A stretch of 35,563 bases of DNA. Source: Gammaproteobacteria bacterium. Lineage in GTDB: Bacteria > Pseudomonadota > Gammaproteobacteria > Pseudomonadales > Pseudohongiellaceae. Both the position numbers and the translations under genes were made by a program. How positions within the stretch are numbered: the stretch's first letter is position 1; every line of letters starts with the position of its first letter. A model generated the notes under the pieces. It was given only the letters and a program-made list of their open reading frames with translations. It was not told where the DNA came from and made no database searches. Below, piece by piece: positions 1 to 9,632 of this stretch. The DNA is taken from the NCBI GenBank assembly GCA_029242705.1, contig JAQWTK010000004.1, positions 1-35,563 of the forward strand, written 5' to 3'.

Positions 1-1
1 C

Positions 2-145
2 ATTGATGCAAAGGCGCAGGAATTATTGAAAGAGTATATAAGCCGTATAGAAATGGATGAGGACGAACCACCTAGAAGTGAACACATCCAGGATTCTCCA
101 TTATTTCGATTAGTAAATGAAATTCAGTCCAGGGATAATCAGTAA
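2..145 (+). CDS. C-terminal fragment of unidentified protein (possible anti-sigma factor RseA/MucA)
   Basis: An open frame enters from the left edge and stops at TAA 143-145, giving 47 residues. The tail is charged (runs such as MDEDEPPRSEH) and ends in LVNEIQSRDNQ. I do not recognise the family from this fragment. In related gammaproteobacteria mucD lies downstream of the sigma-E operon (algU/rpoE, mucA/rseA, mucB/rseB), so a C-terminal piece of an RseA/MucA-like anti-sigma factor is one possibility; this rests on position only. No terminator is visible between this stop and the next gene. Confidence 0.5.
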   Translation: MDAKAQELLKEYISRIEMDEDEPPRSEHIQDSPLFRLVNEIQSRDNQ

Positions 146-245
146 CTTTATTTCCGTATAATCCTTGTAGTCAATTAGATTTCCCTAATTACCAACCTTA
201 TTGTTAAGTATTGCCTGAGCTTACGGTGTGTTTGATTCTGCGTTA

Positions 246-254
246 TGGTAAAAT
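246..254 (+). promoter_or_regulatory. Possible extended -10 promoter upstream of mucD
   Basis: TGGTAAAAT fits the TGn-extended -10 pattern and lies about 60 bases before the mucD start. No good -35 hexamer is found 16-18 bases upstream, which extended -10 promoters can tolerate. A perfect TATAAT at 157-162 also lacks a -35 partner. No sigma-E element (GGAACTT plus a -10) was seen in 146-315, although mucD belongs to the envelope-stress response in relatives. Confidence 0.3.
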
Positions 255-315
255 CAGTAAGCAAACTATAGATATTTAAGAATTTTCGAGGGTAACTGCT
301 AACATAATTCTTTTT

Positions 316-1752
316 ATGCGGAAATGGCTTATGGGAACGTTGTTCAAACCAATTAATTTTCTATCGAAGGTATTAGTTGTTATTAGCATAGTGCTAATAG
401 GCTCGACCCTCGTGCGGGCGGCTGAGTTACCTAATTTTGCGGACTTAGTTGAGCAGAATCGCCCAACTATCGTAGAGATCTCAACTTCTCGGAGGGTGGA
501 AGCAAGATCCCCAGTTGAAGACCAAGAGCTTGAAGAGTTATTGCGTAGACTAAATCCTGACCAAAATCCTGAGCTGGAAATCGAGCGACTTCCTGAAATG
601 CGTCAGCGAGGCGCCGTTGGATCGGGGTTTATTGTTTCAGAGGATGGCTTTGTGATTACTAATAATCATGTGGTTGCAGGAGCAGAAGAAATTCAAGTCC
701 ATCTAAATGACCGCCGAGTATTTGAGGCTGAAGTTATAGGGTTAGATGAACCTTCGGATCTCGCTTTGCTAAAAATTGCTACAGAAGGTCTTCCCTATGC
801 CCGCTTTGGTGATTCGGATGCAATTCGTGTAGGAGATTGGGTTTTGGCAATTGGATCTCCATTTGGATTGGAGTTTTCGGCGGCTGCGGGCATTGTTAGC
901 GCCCAAGGTCGATCAATGCCTGGTAGGTCCTCCTACAACTACATGTCTTTTATCCAAACAGATGTCGCTATCAATCAGGGTAATTCCGGGGGTCCGTTAT
1001 TTAATCTAGAGGGAGAGGTTATAGGGATAAATTCTCAAATCCTTAGCAGTACTGGTGGGTCAAATGGTATTTCTTTTTCAATTCCCAGTAATGTTGCTGA
1101 GAATGTGATTAATCAGCTGCGAGAAACTGGGAATGTAGCGAGGGGATTACTTGGTGTGCGCATGCGTGAAGTGGATTACGCACTTGCGGAAATTTTCGAA
1201 TTGGAAAGACCGCGAGGTGCTTTTGTAGATGAAGTGCAGCCGAACTCACCGGCTTCAATTTCTGATATTAGAAATGAAGATATTATAGTTAAATTTAACG
1301 ACCATGAAATTGAGTATTATACTGACCTGCCTTTCTATGTCGGGCAGTATAGGCCGGGAACTCAAGCAGAAGTTGTTATATTTCGAAATGGTGAATTTCT
1401 TACACAAACAGTAGAGCTTGGTAGTTCACCAACGAATATACAGGCTTCTGTCGTAAGAGAGTCGGCTATGGAGCGTGTTAATCCTTTGGGTTTTCGGGTT
1501 TCAGAGTTAAGTGATGAAACCCGGCAAGTAGCAGGAATTTCTGGTGTTCGCATTATTGAAGTTGAGGAAGGGCCAGGTAGAGCCGCCGGTCTTTTAGAAG
1601 GTGATGTTATAGTTGCACTAAACAGAAGAGAGGTTGACTCCGCGGAAACTTTTGATGAAATTGCCGCCGAACTACCAGACTTTGGATTCGTGCCAATTCG
1701 TATTGTTCGTGAAGGCCAAGGTACTACGATGGCTTTGGAACTTTCTCAATAA
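316..1752 (+). CDS. mucD: Periplasmic serine protease, DegP/DegQ/MucD (HtrA) family
   Basis: HtrA-type protease/chaperone that degrades misfolded envelope proteins. The 478-residue product has an N-terminal signal peptide or anchor (basic start, hydrophobic residues about 17-30, probable cleavage after VRA-A near residue 35). The chymotrypsin-like domain carries the catalytic triad His118 (TNNHVV), Asp148 (SDLALL) and Ser224 (GNSGGP). Two PDZ domains follow, roughly 270-360 and 390-475. In Pseudomonas MucD restrains the AlgU (sigma-E) response, and its position just before lepA matches the mucD-lepA-lepB order there. The ATG at 316 gives a sensible signal peptide, but no strong Shine-Dalgarno sequence is seen. 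DegQ or DegS naming is possible; two PDZ domains and a cleavable signal favour MucD/DegP. Confidence 0.93.
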   Translation: MRKWLMGTLFKPINFLSKVLVVISIVLIGSTLVRAAELPNFADLVEQNRPTIVEISTSRRVEARSPVEDQELEELLRRLNPDQNPELEIERLPEMRQRGAVGSGFIVSEDGFVITNNHVVAGAEEIQVHLNDRRVFEAEVIGLDEPSDLALLKIATEGLPYARFGDSDAIRVGDWVLAIGSPFGLEFSAAAGIVSAQGRSMPGRSSYNYMSFIQTDVAINQGNSGGPLFNLEGEVIGINSQILSSTGGSNGISFSIPSNVAENVINQLRETGNVARGLLGVRMREVDYALAEIFELERPRGAFVDEVQPNSPASISDIRNEDIIVKFNDHEIEYYTDLPFYVGQYRPGTQAEVVIFRNGEFLTQTVELGSSPTNIQASVVRESAMERVNPLGFRVSELSDETRQVAGISGVRIIEVEEGPGRAAGLLEGDVIVALNRREVDSAETFDEIAAELPDFGFVPIRIVREGQGTTMALELSQ

Positions 1753-1800
1753 TATATTCTCGTTTCAATATTTATCGTTATCTAGCATCAGAGTTGACTT

Positions 1801-3600
1801 GTGTCTGACTTAAGTTACATACGCAATTTTTCTATTATCGCGCATATTGACCATGGCAAGTCGACTTTAGCGGACCGCTTCATTCAACTCTGCGGAGGAT
1901 TAAGTGATCGCGAAATGGAAGCGCAGATATTAGATAGTCTCGATATTGAGCGAGAACGTGGGATAACTATTAAGGCGCAGAGCGTCACCTTATATTACGA
2001 TGCGCTAGACGGCGAACGTTATCAGTTAAACTTTATCGATACTCCAGGTCACGTTGACTTTACCTATGAAGTTTCTCGTTCACTGGCGGCTTGCGAAGGT
2101 GCTCTACTGGTAGTCGATGCGGGCCAAGGAGTTGAAGCGCAATCGGTGGCAACATGTTATACCGCGATAGAGCAGGGATTAGAGGTTATACCTGTATTAA
2201 ATAAAATAGATTTACCCCAGGCCGAGCCGGATAGGGTTCGGATGGAAATAGAAGAAATTATTGGTCTTGATGCATCCGATGTCATTTGCGCGAGTGCTAA
2301 AACTGGCTTAAGTGTTGACCAAATCCTTGAGGAGATTATTAAAAAAGTACCGCCTCCCGAAGGCGACATAAACGATGATTTGCGCGCGCTAGTTATTGAT
2401 TCGTGGTTTGATAATTATCTAGGAGTTGTTTCATTAGTTAGAGTAGTAGCGGGTTCTTTAAAAAAAGGAAATAAAATCATAGCCAAGTCGATAGGGAAAG
2501 CACACGTGGTTGATAGCGTTGGAGTATTTACTCCGAAACGTAAAGAGCTTGATGCATTAAGTGCCGGTGAGGTTGGGTTTGTCGTAGCGGGGATAAAAGA
2601 GATACACGGGGCACCAGTTGGGGATACAATTACGCTTTCGAGTAGTCCCGAAGTCGATTCCTTGGCCGGATTCCGCCATATCCAACCTCAAGTATACGCG
2701 GGCCTATTCCCAGTTTCTTCTGATGATTTTGAAAATTTCCGTGACGCGTTATCAAAACTCACGCTTAATGATGCCTCGCTGTATTATGAGCCGGAGAATT
2801 CTGATGCTTTGGGGTTTGGTTTTCGATGCGGGTTTTTGGGGATGCTACATATGGAAATAATTCAAGAGCGCTTGGAAAGAGAATACAATCTCTCTTTGAT
2901 AACAACGGCACCTACCGTTATTTATGAGGTGGCGCTTGATAATGGAAAAGTGATAAAAGTGGATAGCCCGTCGCGCCTTCCGCCCGTAAACAATATTGAA
3001 GAGACACGTGAGCCTATAGTATTGGCAAATATACTTGTCCCTCAAGAGCACCTTGGTAATGTTATAACCTTGTGCGTTGGAAAAAGAGGGGTTCAAAAAG
3101 ATATGCAGTTCATAGGTAATCAAGTATCGTTAAATTATGAGATACCTATGAATGAAGTTGTATTAGATTTTTTTGATCGTTTAAAGTCGGTCAGTCGCGG
3201 ATATGCGTCTTTGGATTATCAGTTTACTCGATTTGAGAAGTCTGATTTAGTGCGTTTAGACATATTGATCAATGGAGATAAAGTCGATGCGCTAGCATTG
3301 ATTGTTCATCGAGACCATGCGACATCTAAGGGTAGATTGTTGACTGAAAAAATGAAAGAGCTTATTCCTCGCCAGCTCTATGATGTTGCTATTCAGGCCG
3401 CGATTGGTGGACAAATTATTTCGAGGCAAACAGTCAAAGCGCTTCGGAAAAATGTTACTGCAAAATGCTATGGCGGAGACATAACTCGAAAGAAAAAATT
3501 ATTAGAAAAACAAAAAGCAGGGAAAAAGCGGATGAAGAAGGTGGGTAACGTTGAGGTTCCTCAGGAAGCTTTTCTAGCAGTGCTAAAGGTGGATTCGTAA
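1801..3600 (+). CDS. lepA: Elongation factor 4 (LepA), ribosomal back-translocase GTPase
   Basis: Ribosome-associated GTPase related to EF-G, implicated in back-translocation and 30S biogenesis. Its 599 residues equal the usual family length. G motifs are clear: G1 AHIDHGKS at 14-21, G3 DTPGH at 80-84 and G4 NKID at 134-137. The end is the lysine-rich C-terminal domain characteristic of LepA ([17 protein letters not shown] region). The start is GTG at 1801, supported by alignment of [20 protein letters not shown] with the family N-terminus; the ribosome-binding site is weak. lepB follows after 4 bases, so the two are probably co-transcribed. Confidence 0.97.
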   Translation: MSDLSYIRNFSIIAHIDHGKSTLADRFIQLCGGLSDREMEAQILDSLDIERERGITIKAQSVTLYYDALDGERYQLNFIDTPGHVDFTYEVSRSLAACEGALLVVDAGQGVEAQSVATCYTAIEQGLEVIPVLNKIDLPQAEPDRVRMEIEEIIGLDASDVICASAKTGLSVDQILEEIIKKVPPPEGDINDDLRALVIDSWFDNYLGVVSLVRVVAGSLKKGNKIIAKSIGKAHVVDSVGVFTPKRKELDALSAGEVGFVVAGIKEIHGAPVGDTITLSSSPEVDSLAGFRHIQPQVYAGLFPVSSDDFENFRDALSKLTLNDASLYYEPENSDALGFGFRCGFLGMLHMEIIQERLEREYNLSLITTAPTVIYEVALDNGKVIKVDSPSRLPPVNNIEETREPIVLANILVPQEHLGNVITLCVGKRGVQKDMQFIGNQVSLNYEIPMNEVVLDFFDRLKSVSRGYASLDYQFTRFEKSDLVRLDILINGDKVDALALIVHRDHATSKGRLLTEKMKELIPRQLYDVAIQAAIGGQIISRQTVKALRKNVTAKCYGGDITRKKKLLEKQKAGKKRMKKVGNVEVPQEAFLAVLKVDS

Positions 3601-3604
3601 AGCT

Positions 3605-4444
3605 ATGGATATAGATTTTTCATTAGTACTAGTATCACTTGTTGGTCTATGCGGAGGACTTTGGCTTCTCGATAGTCTGTTAATTAAGAAAACCAGGCTA
3701 GCAGCTATCCAGGATTTTAAACAGACCAAAATTAGGGGGCGTACTCAAGAAGAAACTGATTTTGCGTTAGCTGAGCTGGAGAAAGAACCCCTTGTTATTG
3801 AATACGCTAAGTCATTTTTTCCTGTGCTGTTTCTCGTATTAATATTGCGCTCCTTTCTTATAGAGCCATTTCAAATTCCAACAGGGTCAATGATCCCTAC
3901 TCTAAATATAGGGGATTTTATTATAGTTAATAAATATGCATATGGTTTACGTTTGCCAGTAATTGGCACCAAGATAATGGATGTTGATGACCCGAAAAGG
4001 GGTGAAGTGATGGTGTTCATTCCTCCTCATGAGAATAAATACTACATTAAGCGTGTAATAGGGTTGCCCGGTGATACGATTAGGTATGAAGATAAAAGTC
4101 TGTATATAAATGGTGAGTTAGTAAACAAGGAATATATCGAAGACATTATAGTCGGAACGAGCATTGGTGAGCTTTCAGGAACTCTTTCTACGGAAGTCAT
4201 TGGAGGGGTTAGTCACCCTACCCAACACATAGATGCTGCATTAGGACGACGATTGAGGACAACGTGGGTGGTGCCTAATGGGCATTATTTTATGATGGGC
4301 GATAATAGAGACAACAGCGCTGATAGTCGCGAATGGGGGACTGTTTCTGAAGAAAAAATCGTTGGTAAAGCTATTGCTGTATGGATGCATAAAAAGCCTG
4401 GTCTTAATTTTCCCACTTTTTACCAAAACAGAATGATAAACTAG
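3605..4444 (+). CDS. lepB: Signal peptidase I
   Basis: Inner-membrane leader peptidase that removes signal peptides from exported preproteins, such as MucD, BamA and Skp encoded in this window. The 279 residues show two N-terminal membrane segments (about 5-25 and 70-86) and box B with the nucleophile Ser95 (PTGSMIPTL). The general base is Lys149 (YYIKRVIGLPGD). Box E GDNRDNSADSREWG lies near the C-terminus. Spacing of the catalytic Ser and Lys matches the enterobacterial enzyme. It starts 4 bases after the lepA stop, a conserved lepA-lepB pairing. Confidence 0.97.
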   Translation: MDIDFSLVLVSLVGLCGGLWLLDSLLIKKTRLAAIQDFKQTKIRGRTQEETDFALAELEKEPLVIEYAKSFFPVLFLVLILRSFLIEPFQIPTGSMIPTLNIGDFIIVNKYAYGLRLPVIGTKIMDVDDPKRGEVMVFIPPHENKYYIKRVIGLPGDTIRYEDKSLYINGELVNKEYIEDIIVGTSIGELSGTLSTEVIGGVSHPTQHIDAALGRRLRTTWVVPNGHYFMMGDNRDNSADSREWGTVSEEKIVGKAIAVWMHKKPGLNFPTFYQNRMIN

Positions 4445-4489
4445 TTAATTTATAGTTAATTCGACGCTGAGAGTTGAAATATTTTTTAG

Positions 4490-5170
4490 ATGAAAAACCA
4501 TATAGACAAACTTCAAAAAGTTTTAAACTATGACTTTTCTGATATAGGTTTGCTCAAACTTGCATTAACTCATCGCAGCGCTAATAAAATTAACAATGAG
4601 CGCCTAGAGTTTTTGGGAGATTCATTATTAGGCTATATCATAGCAGAGGCCTTATACAATAAATTCCCAACTGCGGCAGAAGGTGAACTTAGTCTCATTC
4701 GCGCAACCTTTGTAAATAACGAGAATTTAGCGGATATCGCTCGTCAAATAGGCTTGGGTGAGTTTATTCAGCTAGGGCGGGGGGAATATAAAAGCGGAGG
4801 GAACGACCGCGACTCAATTTTGGCCGATGCTATTGAAGCCCTTGCTGCTGCAATGTATTTGGATTCAGGGCTAAACGAATGTAACAGAGTAGTGACTAGC
4901 TGGATCGAAACGCGGCTCGATGGATGTATAGTCGAGCGACAAAATAAGGACGCTAAAACTCAATTACAAGAACTTATGCAAGCTAGTGGTTCTGAGCTTC
5001 CCGAATATTCGATTGTAAGAATTGAAGGCGAGGTTCATGAACAAATTTTTTACGTGGAATGCAAGGTCGAAGGAGTGAATGAGCCTCAAGTAAGCAGGGG
5101 AACAAGTAAGCGCAGCGCCGAGCAGGGAGCTGCTCAAAAAATGCTGCTTGAATTAGAGAGCTTTAATTGA
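4490..5170 (+). CDS. rnc: Ribonuclease III
   Basis: Double-strand-specific endonuclease for rRNA and mRNA processing. The 226-residue protein has the RNase III signature ERLEFLGDS at 37-45 and the four acidic metal ligands Glu40, Asp44, Asp113 and Glu116. A C-terminal double-stranded RNA-binding domain lies at about 153-225 (end motif AEQGAAQKMLLELE). Length matches the family. The stop TGA overlaps the TTG start of era by four bases (TTGA), implying translational coupling in the conserved lepB-rnc-era-recO order. Confidence 0.97.
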   Translation: MKNHIDKLQKVLNYDFSDIGLLKLALTHRSANKINNERLEFLGDSLLGYIIAEALYNKFPTAAEGELSLIRATFVNNENLADIARQIGLGEFIQLGRGEYKSGGNDRDSILADAIEALAAAMYLDSGLNECNRVVTSWIETRLDGCIVERQNKDAKTQLQELMQASGSELPEYSIVRIEGEVHEQIFYVECKVEGVNEPQVSRGTSKRSAEQGAAQKMLLELESFN

Positions 5171-6075
5171 AAAAGGACACGCAATTAACAAAAAGCTATT
5201 GCGGTTACGTAGCTATTGTTGGTAAGCCTAATGTGGGCAAATCCACGTTGTTAAACCACCTTCTACGCCAAAAAATCAGCATTACATCTAGAAAGCCTCA
5301 AACTACACGGCATCGAATTCTTGGCGTTAACAGTGATGGTCGTTACCAGTGTATTTTTATTGATACGCCAGGGGTGCATGCAACTCAGAAAAAAACGCTC
5401 AACCGAATAATGAATGAGGCGGCAGTTAGTGCAATCAACGATGTTGATGCGGTAATTTTTTTGGTTGAAAAACTCAACTTTAAGAAAGCAGATCACCAGG
5501 TTTTGGAGTTACTTAAAGTTATCAAAAAGCCAGTACTTCTTGTTATTAATAAGGTTGATTTAATTAAAGTAAAAAGCGCATTGCTACCACATATTAAAGA
5601 ACTTTCAGAATTCTTTGATTTTTCTGAAGTCATTCCGGTGTCTGCGCTTGGTGGACACAATCTAGATTATCTTGAAAAAGTAGTAAAAAAACACCTCCCA
5701 GAAGGACCGTTTTTGTTTCCTGAAGATCAGTTTACAGACAGGAGCTTACGGTTTTTTGCATCTGAACTAATCAGGGAAAAAATCACGCGTCAATTAGGCG
5801 ATGAATTACCTTATGATGTAACGGTGGAAATAGAGAAATTTGTAGAACAAGAGGAGCTAATAGATATTCATGGACTTATTTTGGTTGATAAGAAAGGACA
5901 AAAAAAAATTATTATTGGCAAAAATGGGGACAGGTTAAAAAGTATAGGGTCATCTGCCCGACAAGACATGGAAAAAGCTTTTGAGTCTAAAGTAATGTTA
6001 AGATTATGGGTGAAAGTGAAAAATGGTTGGGCCGATGATGATCGAGCTTTGCAGAGTTTAGGTTACATGGATTAG
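5167..6075 (+). CDS. era: GTPase Era
   Basis: Essential GTPase that binds the 3' end of 16S rRNA during 30S assembly. Of 302 residues, the G domain has G1 GKPNVGKS at 19-26, G3 DTPG at 66-69 and G4 NKVD at 128-131. The C-terminal KH domain has the GKNG loop at 251-254. The start is TTG, overlapping the rnc stop (TTGA); no nearby in-frame ATG precedes the P-loop, so coupling to rnc is the likely route of initiation. An A9 tract at 5900-5908 is read through in frame here, a useful contrast to the broken mazG. Confidence 0.96.
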   Translation: MKKDTQLTKSYCGYVAIVGKPNVGKSTLLNHLLRQKISITSRKPQTTRHRILGVNSDGRYQCIFIDTPGVHATQKKTLNRIMNEAAVSAINDVDAVIFLVEKLNFKKADHQVLELLKVIKKPVLLVINKVDLIKVKSALLPHIKELSEFFDFSEVIPVSALGGHNLDYLEKVVKKHLPEGPFLFPEDQFTDRSLRFFASELIREKITRQLGDELPYDVTVEIEKFVEQEELIDIHGLILVDKKGQKKIIIGKNGDRLKSIGSSARQDMEKAFESKVMLRLWVKVKNGWADDDRALQSLGYMD

Positions 6076-6085
6076 TGGCTTAGTT

Positions 6086-6805
6086 ATGCAAATGCGTATC
6101 CACTTGCAACCAGCTTACGTGCTATTTAGCCAACCCTTTCAAAACACAAGTGTAATGGTAGATTTTTTTACTCTTGAATTTGGGCGGGTTAGGGGTGTTG
6201 CAAAAGGGGCGAGGCGCGAAAAATCTAAATATCGATCATTACTTCAGCCCTTTCATCCTTTACTTATAAATTTTGGCGGGAGAGGTGACGTAAAAACAGT
6301 TGGTAATATTGAATCAGGACATGCCTCATTCTCCTTAGCAGGAGATAGGTTGTTCTGCGGCCTTTATTTAAATGAAGTTTTATGTCGCCTCTTACAGAAT
6401 TTTCAAGAGCATCAGTCGCTATACAGGACCTATCAAGATACCTTGGTAGCCCTCCAGGGGTTTGGAGATATAGAAGTTATTCTTCGTAAATTTGAACTGA
6501 ATCTATTAGCAGAACTAGGATACGCAATTGATTTTGGGCAAGATTATTTAACGCGTGAACCAATTCAAAAAAATAAGCGCTACCGATTTGTTCCGGATGC
6601 TGGGTTCGAGTTAGATAGATCCTTAGAAGCAGATGATCGCATAGAAAATCTTTTCGAAGGTGTTGACCTAATTGCTCTTAAAGATCTTTCCTTTAATGAA
6701 AGATCTGCTGTTCGGGCGGCTAAACGTCTCTTGCGACTCGCTTTGCGTATCCACCTTGGGGATAAGCCGTTGCAAAGTCGTAGCTTGTTCACAAACGTTC
6801 GTTAA
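6086..6805 (+). CDS. recO: DNA repair protein RecO
   Basis: Recombination mediator of the RecFOR pathway that helps load RecA onto SSB-coated single-stranded DNA. At 239 residues it is close to the enterobacterial 242. The N-terminal OB-fold region includes FTLEFGRVRGVAKGARR. The helical C-terminal part includes LYLNEVLCRLLQ and a hydrophobic ELGY segment. Start ATG 6086 (a second ATG sits at 6092) lies 10 bases after the era stop, following the conserved era-recO order. In many relatives pdxJ comes next; here an 84-base gap leads to cysM instead. Confidence 0.93.
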   Translation: MQMRIHLQPAYVLFSQPFQNTSVMVDFFTLEFGRVRGVAKGARREKSKYRSLLQPFHPLLINFGGRGDVKTVGNIESGHASFSLAGDRLFCGLYLNEVLCRLLQNFQEHQSLYRTYQDTLVALQGFGDIEVILRKFELNLLAELGYAIDFGQDYLTREPIQKNKRYRFVPDAGFELDRSLEADDRIENLFEGVDLIALKDLSFNERSAVRAAKRLLRLALRIHLGDKPLQSRSLFTNVR

Positions 6806-6889
6806 GTTCAGGTTTGTATGAATGCACTCGCTTTCTAGGGAAAGTTATTACGTGTAGAATGCTGTTTTTATTTAATTTACGATTTTTCG

Positions 6890-7780
6890 ATGCCATACCC
6901 CACAATTGAAAACCTGATAGGTAATACTCCTTTGGTGCGTTTGCAGCGCTTACCGGGAGATTCTAGTAATAAAATATTAGTGAAATTGGAAGGAAATAAT
7001 CCTGCGGGATCAGTTAAGGATCGTCCTGCTTTGAGTATGATTCAGCAAGCTGAGTCAAGAGGAGAAATTATGGCTGGAGATAAACTCATCGAGGCAACTA
7101 GCGGGAATACAGGGATTGCATTGGCGATGGTTGCGGCTATCAAGGGCTATAAGATGACACTTATTATGCCAGATAACCTAAGCGAGGAACGAAAGGCTTC
7201 TATGGTTGCATATGGTGCGGAACTTATTTTGGTGTCGGAACAAGAAGGCATGGAAGGAGCTAGGGACCTTGCAAAACAATTAGAAGAAGAAGGTCGCGGC
7301 AAGGTCCTGGATCAGTTCGCAAATCAGGATAACCCTAGTTCGCACTATATGCTAACTGGCCCTGAAATTTGGCTAGATACAAACGGGGAAATCACTCACT
7401 TTGTTAGCTCTATGGGAACAACTGGTACTATAATGGGTGTTTCTCGTTACCTAAAAGAACAGAGATCGGATATCAAGGTAGTTGGGTTGCAGCCAAGAGA
7501 AGGCTCTCGAATTGCTGGAATTAGAAGATGGCCTGAAGAATATTTGCCGAAAATATTTGATCGCAATCGACTTGACGAGATTATTGATATTGATCAACAG
7601 GATGCGGAAGAAACGATGCGAGCACTTGCTGCGCAGGAGGGAATATTTTGTGGCGTATCTTCTGGTGGTTCCGTTTTTGCAGCACTTGAGATCGCAAAGC
7701 ACGTGGAAAATGCAACCATTGTCGCTATTATATGTGACAGAGGTGATCGCTATTTATCTACCGGCGTGTTTTCAAAGTAA
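6890..7780 (+). CDS. cysM: Cysteine synthase B (O-acetylserine sulfhydrylase B)
   Basis: PLP-dependent enzyme that makes cysteine or S-sulfocysteine from O-acetylserine and sulfide or thiosulfate. The 296 residues carry the PLP-binding lysine Lys43 in NPAGSVKDRPA and the SGNTG phosphate/substrate loop near 71-75. The C-terminal GVSSGGS motif is present, as is the CysM-type RIAGIRRWPEEYLP segment. Length and these motifs favour CysM over CysK. It precedes rlmD, as in Pseudomonas (cysM-rlmD-relA-mazG). Confidence 0.94.
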   Translation: MPYPTIENLIGNTPLVRLQRLPGDSSNKILVKLEGNNPAGSVKDRPALSMIQQAESRGEIMAGDKLIEATSGNTGIALAMVAAIKGYKMTLIMPDNLSEERKASMVAYGAELILVSEQEGMEGARDLAKQLEEEGRGKVLDQFANQDNPSSHYMLTGPEIWLDTNGEITHFVSSMGTTGTIMGVSRYLKEQRSDIKVVGLQPREGSRIAGIRRWPEEYLPKIFDRNRLDEIIDIDQQDAEETMRALAAQEGIFCGVSSGGSVFAALEIAKHVENATIVAIICDRGDRYLSTGVFSK

Positions 7781-7815
7781 TTTAAATTTTCGAGCGCATC
7801 AGATGATAATAACCA

Positions 7816-9183
7816 TTGAGTAAGCGCTTGTATCGCCGGAAAAACTTACCAGAACAAGCAGTTGAAATTGCTATTACTGGTATTAGTCACGAAGGCCGTG
7901 GTATCGGCCATATTAACGGCAAAGTTGCGTTCGTAGATGGCGCATTGCCTAACGAAGTTATTAAAGCGAAATATCAACGTAATCGAAGTCAATTTTCTGA
8001 GTTAAAAACCCTAGAAGTAATTAAAGCCGCAAGCGAGAGGGTAAAGCCACCTTGTGATTATTCCGAAGCTTGTGGCGGATGTTCTTTGCAGCATTGGCAG
8101 AGTGGTGCGCAATTATCCTTCAAAGAAGACATGCTGATAGATCAATTAAATCGTATAGCGAATATTCAATCTGTAGATTTTGAGATATTACCTCAACTCC
8201 AAGCCCACACATTAGGTTATAGGCGAAAAGCTCGCCTGGCTGTTCGAAATGTTGTGAAGAAAGGGGGCGTGTTGGTTGGTTTTAGAGAAAAAAATAGCGG
8301 TTTTGTTATGGATATGAAAGGCTGTGAAGTGCTAGTCGAAGAGGTTAGCTGTTTGTTAGAACCACTTAGAAGCCTCATTACATCGCTTGATGGGCTAGAG
8401 GAAATCCCACAAATAGAAGTAGCAGTTGGTGAATTAGGCCCAGAAAAAGAATCGGGAAAGATAGTGGCACTAATTCTTCGTCATTTAAAAAACTTGAGTG
8501 AGACAGATTTAAAATGCTTGTTAAAATTTGCTGAACGGTTTGAGGTAGAGCTTTATTTGCAATCTGGAGGTATGGAGACTGTTGAGAAATTCTTTCCCTC
8601 CGATGATCACGAAAGATTATATTACTATCTGCCGGATTACGACTTAAAGATGGGATTTCATCCTCTGGACTTTACGCAAATCAATGGCGAGCTGAATACT
8701 ATGATAATAGACCTAGCAATAGGTCTGCTCGATTTAGATCAAGCCGACTCAGTTTTAGATTTGTTCTGTGGGTTAGGTAATTTTACGCTTCCGGTGGCTC
8801 GGAAAGCTGGAGCTGTAGTAGGTATTGAAGGGAGTTGCGAAATGGTTGAGCGGGCGCGAGAGAATGCTCAGAACAACGCAGTAGTGAATGCGGAATTTCA
8901 CTCAGCTGACCTATATAAGTCGTTGGGACAGGATTCATGGTTATCAAAAAATTATAACAAAATTATTTTGGATCCGCCAAGATCAGGTGCGTTAGAAATT
9001 ATTCCTTTTTTGTTAAAAATGAATCCCGAAAAAATATTATATATTTCTTGTAATCCAGCTACTTTGGCGAGGGATACTGCAGAACTTATAAGCGGGGGTT
9101 ACAAGCTAAAATCTGCCGGTGTAATGGATATGTTTCCACATACGAGCCACGTCGAATCAATCGCGGAATTTGTACTTAGGTAA
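7816..9183 (+). CDS. rlmD: 23S rRNA (uracil-1939-C5)-methyltransferase RlmD
   Basis: SAM-dependent RNA methyltransferase of the RumA/TrmA type. The 455 residues comprise an N-terminal TRAM domain (about 12-72), four cysteines for the iron-sulfur cluster (Cys80, Cys86, Cys89, Cys170), and a Rossmann domain with LDLFCGLGNFTLP. The catalytic Cys412 lies in SCNPATLARD. The start appears to be TTG 7816: the upstream ATG at 7803 opens a different frame that closes after six codons across this TTG. That mini-ORF could couple or reduce initiation. Downstream spacing to mazG is only 23 bases, leaving no room for the relA found here in Pseudomonas. Confidence 0.95.
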   Translation: MSKRLYRRKNLPEQAVEIAITGISHEGRGIGHINGKVAFVDGALPNEVIKAKYQRNRSQFSELKTLEVIKAASERVKPPCDYSEACGGCSLQHWQSGAQLSFKEDMLIDQLNRIANIQSVDFEILPQLQAHTLGYRRKARLAVRNVVKKGGVLVGFREKNSGFVMDMKGCEVLVEEVSCLLEPLRSLITSLDGLEEIPQIEVAVGELGPEKESGKIVALILRHLKNLSETDLKCLLKFAERFEVELYLQSGGMETVEKFFPSDDHERLYYYLPDYDLKMGFHPLDFTQINGELNTMIIDLAIGLLDLDQADSVLDLFCGLGNFTLPVARKAGAVVGIEGSCEMVERARENAQNNAVVNAEFHSADLYKSLGQDSWLSKNYNKIILDPPRSGALEIIPFLLKMNPEKILYISCNPATLARDTAELISGGYKLKSAGVMDMFPHTSHVESIAEFVLR

Positions 9184-9206
9184 TAAAAAATTACGGTAAG
9201 AACTTT

Positions 9207-9632
9207 ATGGAAAATCATTTGTTTGAAAAAGAGCCAGCAATCAAAAAATTATTGCTATTGATGTCTATGCTCAGGGATAAAGATTATGGTTGTCCATGGG
9301 ATATAGAACAAACTATTAAATCTTTGATACCTCATACTATAGAAGAGGTCTACGAAGTAGTTGATGCTATGGATAAAAATAATATGGATGAGCTGGTCGA
9401 TGAGTTAGGGGATTTGCTTTTGCAGGTTGTTTTTTATGCGCAAATTGCAAATGAAAATGGGGCTTTTGATTTTAATGATGTCGCTAATGCGATTAGCAAC
9501 AAACTTATTCGGCGTCATCCCCATGTTTTTCCAGAAGGGAGATTGGAAAATTTTGGTAAAAATGTGGATATTTCTTCGGAACAAGTAGCTAAAAATTGGG
9601 ATTTGATCAAGAAAAATGAGAAAAAAAAATAA
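9207..9632 (+). CDS. mazG: MazG nucleoside triphosphate pyrophosphohydrolase, N-terminal half (split gene)
   Basis: MazG hydrolyses NTPs to NMP and pyrophosphate; the usual proteobacterial protein has two MazG domains in about 260-270 residues. This frame (141 aa) contains only the first. It has CPWDIEQTIKSLIPHTIEEVYEV, the second acidic motif ELVDELGDLLLQ, and RRHPHVFPEG. It ends in a lysine run where an A9 tract (9621-9629) runs into TAA. The next frame begins inside this overlap and continues with the second domain. A genuine frameshift, an assembly error, or slippage restoring the full-length protein are all possible. Confidence 0.88.
   Translation: MENHLFEKEPAIKKLLLLMSMLRDKDYGCPWDIEQTIKSLIPHTIEEVYEVVDAMDKNNMDELVDELGDLLLQVVFYAQIANENGAFDFNDVANAISNKLIRRHPHVFPEGRLENFGKNVDISSEQVAKNWDLIKKNEKKK

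Noticed and set aside
2618..2860. 80-codon plus-strand ORF inside lepA
   Set aside because: It is fully contained in the well-conserved lepA frame and resembles no known protein; a shadow ORF.
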